Below, one piece after another: positions 1 through 7,285 of a stretch of 64,000 nt of DNA. How positions within the stretch are numbered: position 1 is the stretch's first letter; each line of letters opens with the position of its first letter. The DNA is from Xenorhabdus eapokensis (lineage in GTDB: Bacteria; Pseudomonadota; Gammaproteobacteria; Enterobacterales; Enterobacteriaceae), in assembly GCF_001908105.1 (NCBI RefSeq), contig NZ_MKGQ01000007.1, forward strand, positions 62,001 through 126,000, written 5' to 3'. A program made the position numbers and the translations under genes. The notes under the pieces were generated by a model. The model made no database searches. It was not told where the DNA came from and saw only the letters and a list, made by a program, of their open reading frames with translations.

Positions 1-1
1 A

Positions 2-181
2 ATACTGGAATGCCGGATAGCCGCCCATGTTAACCGCCCGGTCGGGGTTTCTGCATTTGCGTGTGAAGACTGCGGCCAGCCTATTCCCGCCCAGCGTCGC
101 CGGATTGTTGCCGGTGTCACCCGCTGTGCAACCTGCCAGAGCGTTTTTGAACTGAAACAAAAACATTACCGGAGTGTGTGA
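2..181 (+). CDS. TraR/DksA-type zinc-finger protein (C-terminal part, cut by window edge)
   Basis: The reading frame is open from the window edge to the TGA at 179-181. It encodes the last 59 residues of a small protein with two CxxC pairs (CEDCGQP and CATCQ), the four-cysteine zinc finger of the TraR/DksA family. Full-length phage TraR-like proteins are usually about 70-80 residues, so only the N-terminal end is missing. Family members bind the RNA polymerase secondary channel; the role here is not visible. It ends at the dam start and belongs to the rightward early operon with dam and gene A. Confidence 0.85.
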   Translation: MLECRIAAHVNRPVGVSAFACEDCGQPIPAQRRRIVAGVTRCATCQSVFELKQKHYRSV

Positions 182-182
182 A

Positions 183-1001
183 ATGGCCAATAAAACCATT
201 CTCAAATGGGCAGGCTCTAAAGCCCGCATTATGGATAAGTTACTGCCGCATTTGCCAGCGGGTAAGCGACTGGTTGAACCGTTCGCGGGTTCCTGTGCTG
301 TGATGATGAATACGGATTATGAGGCTTATTTGGTCGCGGATGTGAATGCCGATTTGATTGATATGTATCAGGGTATCAAGGCCGACTGTGATCAGTTTAC
401 AAGAGCGGCGGCGATTTGGTTTTCAACCGCCAGAAATAAAGAAGGGTATAGCGAATTAAGGCGAGTATTTAATCGTAAACAGCATTTTGCTGAGGATAAG
501 TTAGCCCGTGGGAGTTTATTTTTAACGTTAAATCGTCACTGTTTTAATGGCCTGTGTCGCTATAACGGTAGAGGAGAATTTAATGTTCCCTTTGGTAAAC
601 ATACGAACCCTTATTTCCCCGCGACTGAAATTTGGGCGTTTGCGGATAAAGCTGAGCAAGCGTCCATTGTCCATCTGGAATGGCAGGACACGTTAACTCT
701 CGTTGAGCCTGGTGATGTTGTTTATTGTGACCCACCGTATTTAACCAACGAGGGTGCATTTACCCAATATTATCAATCCAATTTCAATAATACTGAGCAT
801 GAGGCGCTGGCGGTTGAGTTATATACGCTGAATGCACATCTTGGTGTACCGGTTATCGTGTCTAACTCGATTGCCGCCAAAGAGTTGTATGCCGATCTCG
901 GCTTCACTATCCATGAAATCGACGCCCCGCGCACGATTGCCGCCAATGGCAACCGTCAGCGTGCGAAAGAGATTATTGCCGTGTTGGCAGGGAGGCAATA
1001 A
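183..1001 (+). CDS. dam: Phage DNA adenine methylase (Dam)
   Basis: This is a D12-class N6-adenine DNA methyltransferase of 272 residues, close to E. coli Dam (278). The SAM-binding motif is KWAGSK near residues 8-13, and the catalytic DPPY motif is at about residues 183-186. An in-frame GTG at 174 would add three residues, but the ATG at 183 fits the family start (MANKTILKWAGSK). It probably methylates GATC sites on phage DNA. The stop codon overlaps the next ATG by one base, showing translational coupling in the early operon. Dam genes are common accessory genes near gene A in P2-like phages. Confidence 0.93.
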   Translation: MANKTILKWAGSKARIMDKLLPHLPAGKRLVEPFAGSCAVMMNTDYEAYLVADVNADLIDMYQGIKADCDQFTRAAAIWFSTARNKEGYSELRRVFNRKQHFAEDKLARGSLFLTLNRHCFNGLCRYNGRGEFNVPFGKHTNPYFPATEIWAFADKAEQASIVHLEWQDTLTLVEPGDVVYCDPPYLTNEGAFTQYYQSNFNNTEHEALAVELYTLNAHLGVPVIVSNSIAAKELYADLGFTIHEIDAPRTIAANGNRQRAKEIIAVLAGRQ

Positions 1002-1333
1002 TGGCAACAGACCATGCACCGATTGTTCTTGATCCTAAAAACGGTGTTTATATCACTGGCACCCGTTTTGCGGTTGTTGTTCATGAGAAACATCCCGGCA
1101 AATTGGCGTTGTTGCAATTCAACACGTATGACGGCATTTACTCTCTGGCCGGCTGGCATGATAACGAGGTGTCACTGGTCGCTGAACTGGTGAACCTGCA
1201 TATTTCCTATATCCGTCACAAAATGCGCTCGGTGACAGAATATCTGGCCGCGGTTGAAACCATCGCCAAACGCTGTCAGACCGCGCTGAACTTGCTAAAC
1301 CCGGAAACTTACGGCGGTGTGGTGACATGTTAA
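1001..1333 (+). CDS. Hypothetical phage protein, early operon
   Basis: A 110-residue protein that I do not recognise. Its start overlaps the dam stop by one base and its end overlaps the gene A start, so it is part of a tightly coupled early operon. It has no membrane segment, signal peptide or recognisable motif. Codon use and GC content match the surrounding P2-like genes, so it is an ordinary resident of this prophage rather than a late insertion. P2-like phages usually carry several unnamed small genes between gene B and gene A; this is probably one of them. Confidence 0.75.
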   Translation: MATDHAPIVLDPKNGVYITGTRFAVVVHEKHPGKLALLQFNTYDGIYSLAGWHDNEVSLVAELVNLHISYIRHKMRSVTEYLAAVETIAKRCQTALNLLNPETYGGVVTC

Positions 1334-3687
1334 GCCGTCCGATTGATTTCAGTGTCCAACCCGAAGCTGAACCCGCCAATGGGCAGTATGCCTATTGGTG
1401 GAATGCACCGCGCCATCAGGCTATTGCCGGTATTGAAAGATCGCTTACCCGTGAAAGACGCCTTCAGGGGCAAGCGATTTTAGAAGATATCGATTCTCTG
1501 CCCCGTATTCTGCGTTATCCCTATCAGAAACGTTATGAAAAGACGTTGAAAGAACAGGGTCTTCTGAAAGCCCAGGATTTTCTTTATTTCGATTTCCATC
1601 AAAAATTCTGGCCACGCATTGAGGCAGTAACCCGTCGTTTTGAGATGGATACTCACACCGCGCTGATGACGACGGCGCGCATTTCGACCGAAATCAGCCA
1701 GTTTAACCGCCTGCCTGATCTCCAGAACAAGCCGCTTAAAAAACTGGCGACTCAAATTGCTGCCGGATTTTTCAATCTGTTTGAACAGTATTGTGATCAG
1801 TGCATTGCGGAGGCGAACGGTGATAAAGAAGCTATCTATCAGATGCGCAACCTGTCTCCGATTTATGGCGAGCTGGCGAAACTGGCGCGCGGACTGCATG
1901 TCACACCGGCGCATTATGGCCGCTACCTTAAAGGCACGTTGCAACAGGGTGATGTGGTTGCGGCGGTATCCCGTCTGGTGAATGACGATTTCTGGTATCG
2001 CCGGCTCAAGGCGCACCGTACCCGCTGGCGGGAAGCGTTATTGATTGCTGCAATGGCGGTCAATAAAAACCGTTCCCCGTATGCCAGCCGTCAGGCCATT
2101 CAGGAGGTGAAATCTCAGCGTCTGGCCAATATGCAGTATCTGGAGTCAATGGACATTGAGGATGTGGCCACCGGCGAGCGCTTTGATCTGGTTGAGAAGG
2201 TCATGCAAAGCATTTCTAACCCGGAAATTCGCCGTATGGAACTGATGGCGCAGATTGCAGGGATTGAACGGGTTGCCTCGGCGCGTGGGGATATCGGTAT
2301 GTTTATCACCATCACTACCCCGTCAAAATATCATCCGACCCGCCAGATGGGGAAAGATAAGATAGCGGTACTCAACAGCGGTTGGGCTGACGCCGCGTAT
2401 ACCCCCAAAGACGGCCAGCGCTATCTGGTGCGGGTCTGGTCTAAAATCCGTACCGCGTTTCGGGATGCAGGGTTGGATGTGTATGGTGTCAGGGTGGTTG
2501 AACCGCATCATGATGGCACACCGCACTGGCACTTACTGCTGTTTACCGATAAGGCCAGTCGTGCGGCGGCGGTTGAGATTATGCGCAAAAAAGCCTTGCA
2601 GGAAGATGGCGACGAACGCGGCGCGCAGAAGTACCGCTTCGAATGCCAGCATATGAATAAAGGCGGTGCAGTCGGTTATATCGCCAAGTACATCGCCAAG
2701 AATATCGACGGTTACGCGCTGGATGGCCTGATCGATGAAGAAACCGGCAAGCCGTTGAAAGATGCCGCGGCGGCGGTGACGGCGTGGGCCTCAACGTGGC
2801 GTATCCCGCAATTTCAGTTCTATAACCTGCCCGCTAAAGGCGCGTACCGTGAATGCCGTCGCCTGCGCAGTATCAATATTGCTGACCAATTGGGGGAGAT
2901 TGCCGAAAAGGTCCGTGCCGCCGCCGATCTGGGTGACTTTGAAAACTACATTCTGTCACAGGGTGGCCCTTGCACCCCACGTGATCAGCAGACTGTCCGT
3001 GTTGCCCGTGAAATCAGTGACAAACGCAACCCCTATGATGAAGCCGTCTCAAATGTGGTCGGGATTTACGCGCAGCTCAACCCTGCCGCCGGTGTGTTGA
3101 AAACACGCGAGCGGGAATACCGGATTGTCAAAAAGCACGACAGCCAAGCCCCAGCATCCGCTGTGGCCGGTGAGGGTCTTGATCTTTTAAAAAGCGCCAT
3201 CGGCGCGCCTCGGAGTCCTGTCAATAACTGTGGATCAGGGGATTGGCAGGCATGGGAGGACAGCCCAGCGTTATCCGCGGGCTTAAGCGGTAAGGCGTTA
3301 TCCGATGTTCTCCAATGGGGACGGGCAACCGAAATCAACACGGCTGAGAATAGCGTACAGCGCGAGGAAATCGGTATTTCGGGGTCGCGGGTTATCTCAC
3401 GTATTGAATTAACAGAACAAGAAGAAGCGTTATTGCCGGCAATGATGCGTTTTACTGAATCAATGGGTTACCCCATCGGCAATAAAACGCTGGGCAAGAT
3501 GTTTATTAAGGGCATGAGTATGAGTGTTGACGGCCAACGGCTGCAAGTGCGTGAGGGCAAAGTCAGGTTGATGGATATGCCGGAAGAGCAGGAACGGAAG
3601 CAACGCGAGTTTGAGGCTCGCAAACAGGCGCGCCGCGAGGCACTGCGGCAGCGGATTATGAATATTGGTGACATGAGGAAGAAATAA
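1327..3687 (+). CDS. A: Replication initiator endonuclease gpA (rolling circle)
   Basis: A 786-residue HUH-type replication endonuclease of the P2 gpA family (P2 gpA is 761 residues). The metal-binding HUH motif is PHWHLLLF with His400 and His402. The catalytic tyrosine pair sits in GYIAKYIAK at Tyr451 and Tyr455, matching the Tyr450/Tyr454 pair known in P2. It nicks the phage origin, which in P2 lies within the A gene itself, and joins covalently to the 5' end to start unidirectional rolling-circle replication. Its ATG overlaps the end of the upstream gene by seven bases. The C-terminal tail is rich in Arg/Glu and probably helical. Confidence 0.95.
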   Translation: MLSRPIDFSVQPEAEPANGQYAYWWNAPRHQAIAGIERSLTRERRLQGQAILEDIDSLPRILRYPYQKRYEKTLKEQGLLKAQDFLYFDFHQKFWPRIEAVTRRFEMDTHTALMTTARISTEISQFNRLPDLQNKPLKKLATQIAAGFFNLFEQYCDQCIAEANGDKEAIYQMRNLSPIYGELAKLARGLHVTPAHYGRYLKGTLQQGDVVAAVSRLVNDDFWYRRLKAHRTRWREALLIAAMAVNKNRSPYASRQAIQEVKSQRLANMQYLESMDIEDVATGERFDLVEKVMQSISNPEIRRMELMAQIAGIERVASARGDIGMFITITTPSKYHPTRQMGKDKIAVLNSGWADAAYTPKDGQRYLVRVWSKIRTAFRDAGLDVYGVRVVEPHHDGTPHWHLLLFTDKASRAAAVEIMRKKALQEDGDERGAQKYRFECQHMNKGGAVGYIAKYIAKNIDGYALDGLIDEETGKPLKDAAAAVTAWASTWRIPQFQFYNLPAKGAYRECRRLRSINIADQLGEIAEKVRAAADLGDFENYILSQGGPCTPRDQQTVRVAREISDKRNPYDEAVSNVVGIYAQLNPAAGVLKTREREYRIVKKHDSQAPASAVAGEGLDLLKSAIGAPRSPVNNCGSGDWQAWEDSPALSAGLSGKALSDVLQWGRATEINTAENSVQREEIGISGSRVISRIELTEQEEALLPAMMRFTESMGYPIGNKTLGKMFIKGMSMSVDGQRLQVREGKVRLMDMPEEQERKQREFEARKQARREALRQRIMNIGDMRKK

Positions 3688-3929
3688 TGAAAGCTGAATG
3701 TGTTATTGATATCAATGTTAAAGAAATACAGGCGCAGGGTATCAAATACGCCCGTGATCTGCTGATTGCTTCATACATCGGAGGTTTTATAGATAAACCG
3801 GAGTCAGAAATCAGGGATATCGCAAAAATGCTGGATGGTGCAGCTATTCAACTGGAACAAGAAAAGTCTGACTGTTGGATAAATGATGATTTTGGGGATA
3901 AGTGGTTGTCGGAATGTTCAGATGAATGA
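3687..3929 (+). CDS. Small hypothetical protein downstream of gene A
   Basis: An 80-residue acidic protein whose ATG overlaps the last base of the gene A stop. It has no recognised domain and no membrane segment; the centre looks helical. It is the last gene of the early operon before composition turns AT-rich at about 3,930. I do not recognise it. P2-like prophages often carry one small gene of unknown role directly after A, and translational coupling supports it being real. Confidence 0.65.
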   Translation: MKAECVIDINVKEIQAQGIKYARDLLIASYIGGFIDKPESEIRDIAKMLDGAAIQLEQEKSDCWINDDFGDKWLSECSDE

Positions 3930-4076
3930 TGCGGCACTAATGTCAACGCCAGAAAAAATCTGGCGTTATCAAGGTAGAGTTGCCTGTTGGTAATCAAGAA
4001 TTGCAACGGCAGATTGGTTTTCTTCATAAATTACACTGTAAAACAATAGGCTGATGAGTCGCATAACGCGAGTGTC

Positions 4077-4124
4077 TGTCAGTTGACAAAATAGATAAAA
4101 TGCACCAATATCATGATTGACAAA
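4077..4124 (+). promoter_or_regulatory. Promoter/operator region with two TTGACAAA boxes
   Basis: TTGACAAA occurs at 4083-4090 and again at 4117-4124, 34 bp apart, about three helical turns. The first copy is part of the dyad TGTCA-GT-TGACA (4077-4088) and could serve as a -35 box, with CAATAT (4106-4111) as a weak -10 after 17 bp. The repeats lie 30-70 bp before the unknown gene at 4152. They are a natural place for autoregulation by the HTH protein encoded by the second gene. That assignment is inferred from position only. Confidence 0.4.
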
Positions 4125-4151
4125 TTCGGATTTTTGCACCATTAGGAGAAA

Positions 4152-4754
4152 ATGCAATCTATGACAAATCATCGACTGCCTTGGGAATGCTATCCTCAGT
4201 TGAGTGAGGAGCGCCTGACTATTATTGCAGAAGAATTATTGAAGGTTTTGGATAATACTCATGAGCAGCTTTCGTCATCGTTAGATGATAATTATACCCG
4301 AGGTACTTGTACATTCGGGCGGCAAAGAAACCGATTAATTCATTTATGTTCAGACGATGCCTATGATTGGCTACATCTGACCAATCCGGGAATGGATGTT
4401 ACTTTTACCATTGATGGTATTCCGGTTCGCTTTTTTTCAGATGACCCTGCTAACCCTAAAAAGCCAGGCTTTTTCCGACGCAATGAAGTTGATCAGTTAT
4501 GGGAGCCAGAGGTAACAATTTCCACTGTACACCGTTTCGTGGTAGAAAAACCTGAATTTGAAGGTGAGGGTGCACGGGTTCACTTCATTGGTTTTAATGC
4601 ACTGGATGAAATGGTTTCCAAATGGACATATGGTGAAAGTCGAGTCACTGTATTGCATTCAACTGATGATGCGCTTCCTACATCCGTACCTATTGAGCTT
4701 GATCCTATCAGTGCGCTTATGCCTGATAAAGACAAGAAAAGCCATAATGAGTAG
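4152..4754 (+). CDS. Unknown protein paired with an HTH-ImmA/IrrE gene (P2 accessory locus)
   Basis: A 200-residue soluble protein with no domain I recognise, no membrane segment and a charged, Lys-rich C-terminus. AGGAG at 4144-4148 precedes two possible starts: ATG 4152 (3-nt spacing, short) or ATG 4161 (12 nt, long). Composition is clearly more AT-rich than the flanking phage structural and replication genes. It lies 12 nt before the HTH-ImmA start at 4767 and shares its terminator, so the two form a unit. The position between gene A and cos/Q is where P2 carries tin and old. A toxin-antitoxin or anti-phage role is therefore plausible but not shown. Confidence 0.7.
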   Translation: MQSMTNHRLPWECYPQLSEERLTIIAEELLKVLDNTHEQLSSSLDDNYTRGTCTFGRQRNRLIHLCSDDAYDWLHLTNPGMDVTFTIDGIPVRFFSDDPANPKKPGFFRRNEVDQLWEPEVTISTVHRFVVEKPEFEGEGARVHFIGFNALDEMVSKWTYGESRVTVLHSTDDALPTSVPIELDPISALMPDKDKKSHNE

Positions 4755-4766
4755 TAGGTGATTAAA

Positions 4767-5882
4767 GTGTTTAACGGTTCTAATTTACGGTTGGCTCGTC
4801 TGTATCACGAGTTATCACTTGAGCAAGTAGCTGAACAGGTGGGAAAAACCCGTCAGTATATTCAGCGGCTGGAATCCGGCTATGCTGTGCCAACCAATGG
4901 GCTTGCGAATGAATTAGCTTCCGTCTTACAGGTTATGCCTGAGTTTTTTGATATGGAAGGACAATCTCCAATAAACGAAGAAATTGTCCATTTTCGCAAA
5001 CGTAGTTCAACGAGAATTGCAACAAAACTATCGACACTTGCTAAAGCGGAATTGTATCGTCGTTTGATAGACTTGTTTGAAAAACATTTGAATCTTCCGG
5101 CGGTGAAATTTCCCGAAATTAAGGTTTATACGCAAGAAGATATTGAAAAAGCAGCCGAGCAATGTCGTATAGATTGGGGTTTAGGTTTTGGGCCAATAGA
5201 CAATATGACGCGTTTGGCGGAGAAGTTGGGAGCATTTGTCACATCATTTGATTCTGCTTCCGATGATGTTGACGCATTGTCAGTTCCACTTGCCCGACCA
5301 TTCATTGTTAGGAATACAGCGAAAAAATCCCCCTGTCGCCAGCGCTTTGATATAGCCCATGAGGTGGCTCATCTTATCCTGCATGGTGGTATATCAACAG
5401 GGGATAGATTGACCGAATCACAGGCAAACCGATTTGCTTCTGCATTACTTTTACCCAGAACGGCGATGGCTAAATATTTTCCTCGTCCGATAGGTGGAAG
5501 AATTGATTGGCGAGGACTCAGTAATTTTAAGTTGATGTGGAAGGTGAGTAAGGCAGCTATCATTTATCGGGCACATCAGTTATCACTGCTAAGTGACACG
5601 CAATATAAAACCGCCTTTTTGGGATTAAAACGCAAAGGTGAAGCAATAGACGAAAAAGAGGATTATCTGATTCAGCATGAAAAACCAGAGCTCTTCCACA
5701 GGGCGATTAAGGTACTGCTAGATGATCTTAACATTGATATTAATTCCTTGGCGCAGAGCTTAAGTATCACACCAGACATGCTGATTGAATTGGCTAATGA
5801 CGATTTAGTCACTCGCTCAAATCAAGAAGTGTGCTCAGAGAACGTTGTATCAATGTTTGCGTATCGTAACAGGATAGCTTGA
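4767..5882 (+). CDS. XRE-family HTH regulator fused to ImmA/IrrE zinc peptidase (M78)
   Basis: A 371-residue protein. Residues about 5-58 form an XRE helix-turn-helix with the typical opening MFNGSNLRLAR. Residues about 130-290 form an ImmA/IrrE metallopeptidase with HEVAH (His198, Glu199, His202) and a downstream Glu217 in ESQANRFASALLLPR as likely third zinc ligand. I prefer GTG 4767, with AGGTG six bases upstream, over GTG 4758, because the family usually begins Met-Phe-Asn. Such proteins cleave partner repressors (as ImmA does in ICEBs1) or act as antitoxins for an adjacent toxin. The adjacent gene at 4152 is the obvious partner. DNA is AT-rich compared with the phage backbone. Confidence 0.88.
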   Translation: MFNGSNLRLARLYHELSLEQVAEQVGKTRQYIQRLESGYAVPTNGLANELASVLQVMPEFFDMEGQSPINEEIVHFRKRSSTRIATKLSTLAKAELYRRLIDLFEKHLNLPAVKFPEIKVYTQEDIEKAAEQCRIDWGLGFGPIDNMTRLAEKLGAFVTSFDSASDDVDALSVPLARPFIVRNTAKKSPCRQRFDIAHEVAHLILHGGISTGDRLTESQANRFASALLLPRTAMAKYFPRPIGGRIDWRGLSNFKLMWKVSKAAIIYRAHQLSLLSDTQYKTAFLGLKRKGEAIDEKEDYLIQHEKPELFHRAIKVLLDDLNIDINSLAQSLSITPDMLIELANDDLVTRSNQEVCSENVVSMFAYRNRIA

Positions 5883-5892
5883 TTTTATTTTT

Positions 5893-5916
5893 TAAATCCC
5901 GTTTCGGCGGGATTTA
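5893..5916. terminator. Rho-independent terminator after the HTH-ImmA gene
   Basis: A perfect 9-bp stem (TAAATCCCG / CGGGATTTA) with a 6-nt loop starts 11 bases after the stop codon. T-rich tracts on both sides (ATTTTGTATTTTT downstream, ATTTTATTTTTT upstream) suggest it can work in both directions. It closes the two-gene accessory unit. Confidence 0.85.
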
Positions 5917-6097
5917 ATTTTGTATTTTTCCACAAAAAATTCAGGTGAGACGTCAATCACTGCTCTGCATAAATTCCTGCATTCCTTGCACGAATCCGCA
6001 AGATCAAATCAGGATCTTATGCCCCACCAGTTACCAGTATTGGCGCGCTTCGGATGATCCCTTGCAGGTGCATAAAAAGCGACACATTTAGTGGGCA

Positions 6098-6134
6098 GGC
6101 GCGGCGGGGTCACGACTGCGCGCGGCGGCGTTTG
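6098..6134. other. cos: Putative cos site (packaging start) of the P2-like phage
   Basis: GGCGCGGCGGGG (6098-6109) followed by ACTGCGCGC and then TGGTGGTATGCTGA closely resembles, from memory, the P2/P4 cos sequence, in which GGCGAGGCGGGG is followed by ACTGCGCGC. The position is also right: in P2, cos lies between the early/accessory genes and the leftward Q gene. No ORF with a ribosome-binding site covers it. The rest of the 5,917-6,200 intergenic stretch shows nothing else I can support. The exact cut points of the 19-base ends are not assigned. Confidence 0.6.
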
Positions 6135-6200
6135 GTGGTATGCTGAACTCAACTTTTATATTGAAATCATCCCACTTGAAACTACTTTTCTTCGGGTAAA

Positions 6201-6223
6201 AAAAGACCGCCTCGCAGACGGTC
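6201..6223 (-). terminator. Terminator of the leftward Q-P operon
   Basis: On the minus strand a hairpin with stem GACCG / CGGTC plus two further inner pairs is followed directly by TTTTTTTA. It starts 21 bases after the Q stop codon, as expected for the end of the capsid operon that runs P then Q. Confidence 0.75.
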
Positions 6224-6244
6224 GTATCATCTACGTGATATGGG

Positions 6245-7285
6245 TTAGTCGTTGTTGTCCCCGTCCAGCGAATAGCGTCCAAACCGGATCACTTCTTCCC
6301 CGAGCCAGTCATTCAACTGTTTCATCTTGCTTTGCAGTGGCAGCAATTCGTTGCGCACAAACACCTTGGCCGCTTTTTCCACATCGCCAAAGCCGCCGGT
6401 ATTCTGCGGGATAATCCCCATTAGCTGAGGAGGGACACGGTGCGCCGCCAACATATCATCACGGCTCACATTCTTGATATTCAAGAATTCATCTTTCGCC
6501 GCGGCTTCGGACAGTGGGATAGTCTGAATGCCATCTTTCTTGCCGCCGGGGGCGTATAAAAACAGATTGCGAAAATTGCCGGGGCCTTTGCTGCTTTTCA
6601 GGGCTTCCCGAATTTTATCCACATCATCCGTTTTCTGTGCGGCATCACTGATATAAAGGATATATCCCGCATGCGAGCCATTAAGGTAATACTTACGGCG
6701 GAACAGTGTCGAGGCTTCATTGAGTAGAACGGACGGAATAGCCGCCAGATATTCCGGTAAACCATACAGCTCCTGGTTAATGTCCGGCTCTATCAAATGA
6801 AAGACCTTCCCGGTTTTGAACTCAAACGGCTGGATCTCATAGCCATACTGCACAAACCAATAGGTATCGAGATCAGCCCCACGGCGCGTGAACTTCGCCG
6901 GCGAGTGTTTCAGGGTCAGCGGTTGCCCTAATCGGTTATCACGCAATTCCAGGTAGCCATTGCCGAAGAGTAAAAAGTCCAGCGCCCAGCTATCAAACAC
7001 TTGGCGGCTTAAATACGGGTGCGGAATGAACGTGCTGGTCAGGATGTTACGTTTAACAAAAATGGCACTGCTATGATGGGGGGCGGCGCGGAACGTGCGC
7101 GCCAGCCCGTTAAAACTGATGGGCGGCTCATAGTAATTATCGACGCGCACACATTCCAGGTAATCAAAGATTTCACGTTTATCCAGCACGGGGATAGGGT
7201 CACCAAACGTAAACGCCTCCATTGGGGCGGTATCCGGTGTCGGTGTCAGTTTCTGGCTCTGGCGTTTCTTATTCTTACGGCTCAT
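6245..7285 (-). CDS. Q: Portal protein gpQ
   Basis: A 346-residue phage portal protein of the P2 gpQ/PBSX family (P2 gpQ is 344). The N-terminal 30 residues are basic and proline-rich, followed by the conserved portal core. The portal dodecamer forms the DNA entry channel at one capsid vertex and docks the terminase. It is transcribed leftward after P, and its ATG overlaps the last base of the P stop. Length and composition match an intact gene. Confidence 0.96.
   Translation of the reverse strand: MSRKNKKRQSQKLTPTPDTAPMEAFTFGDPIPVLDKREIFDYLECVRVDNYYEPPISFNGLARTFRAAPHHSSAIFVKRNILTSTFIPHPYLSRQVFDSWALDFLLFGNGYLELRDNRLGQPLTLKHSPAKFTRRGADLDTYWFVQYGYEIQPFEFKTGKVFHLIEPDINQELYGLPEYLAAIPSVLLNEASTLFRRKYYLNGSHAGYILYISDAAQKTDDVDKIREALKSSKGPGNFRNLFLYAPGGKKDGIQTIPLSEAAAKDEFLNIKNVSRDDMLAAHRVPPQLMGIIPQNTGGFGDVEKAAKVFVRNELLPLQSKMKQLNDWLGEEVIRFGRYSLDGDNND

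Noticed and set aside
3969..4172. 67-codon minus-strand frame before the accessory operon
   Set aside because: It overlaps the promoter-like TTGACAAA region and the start of the real gene, lacks a ribosome-binding site and resembles no protein.
6091..6414. Plus-strand 107-codon frame across cos and the end of Q
   Set aside because: It spans the GC-rich cos-like stretch and then reads antisense to the portal gene; it is a shadow frame.
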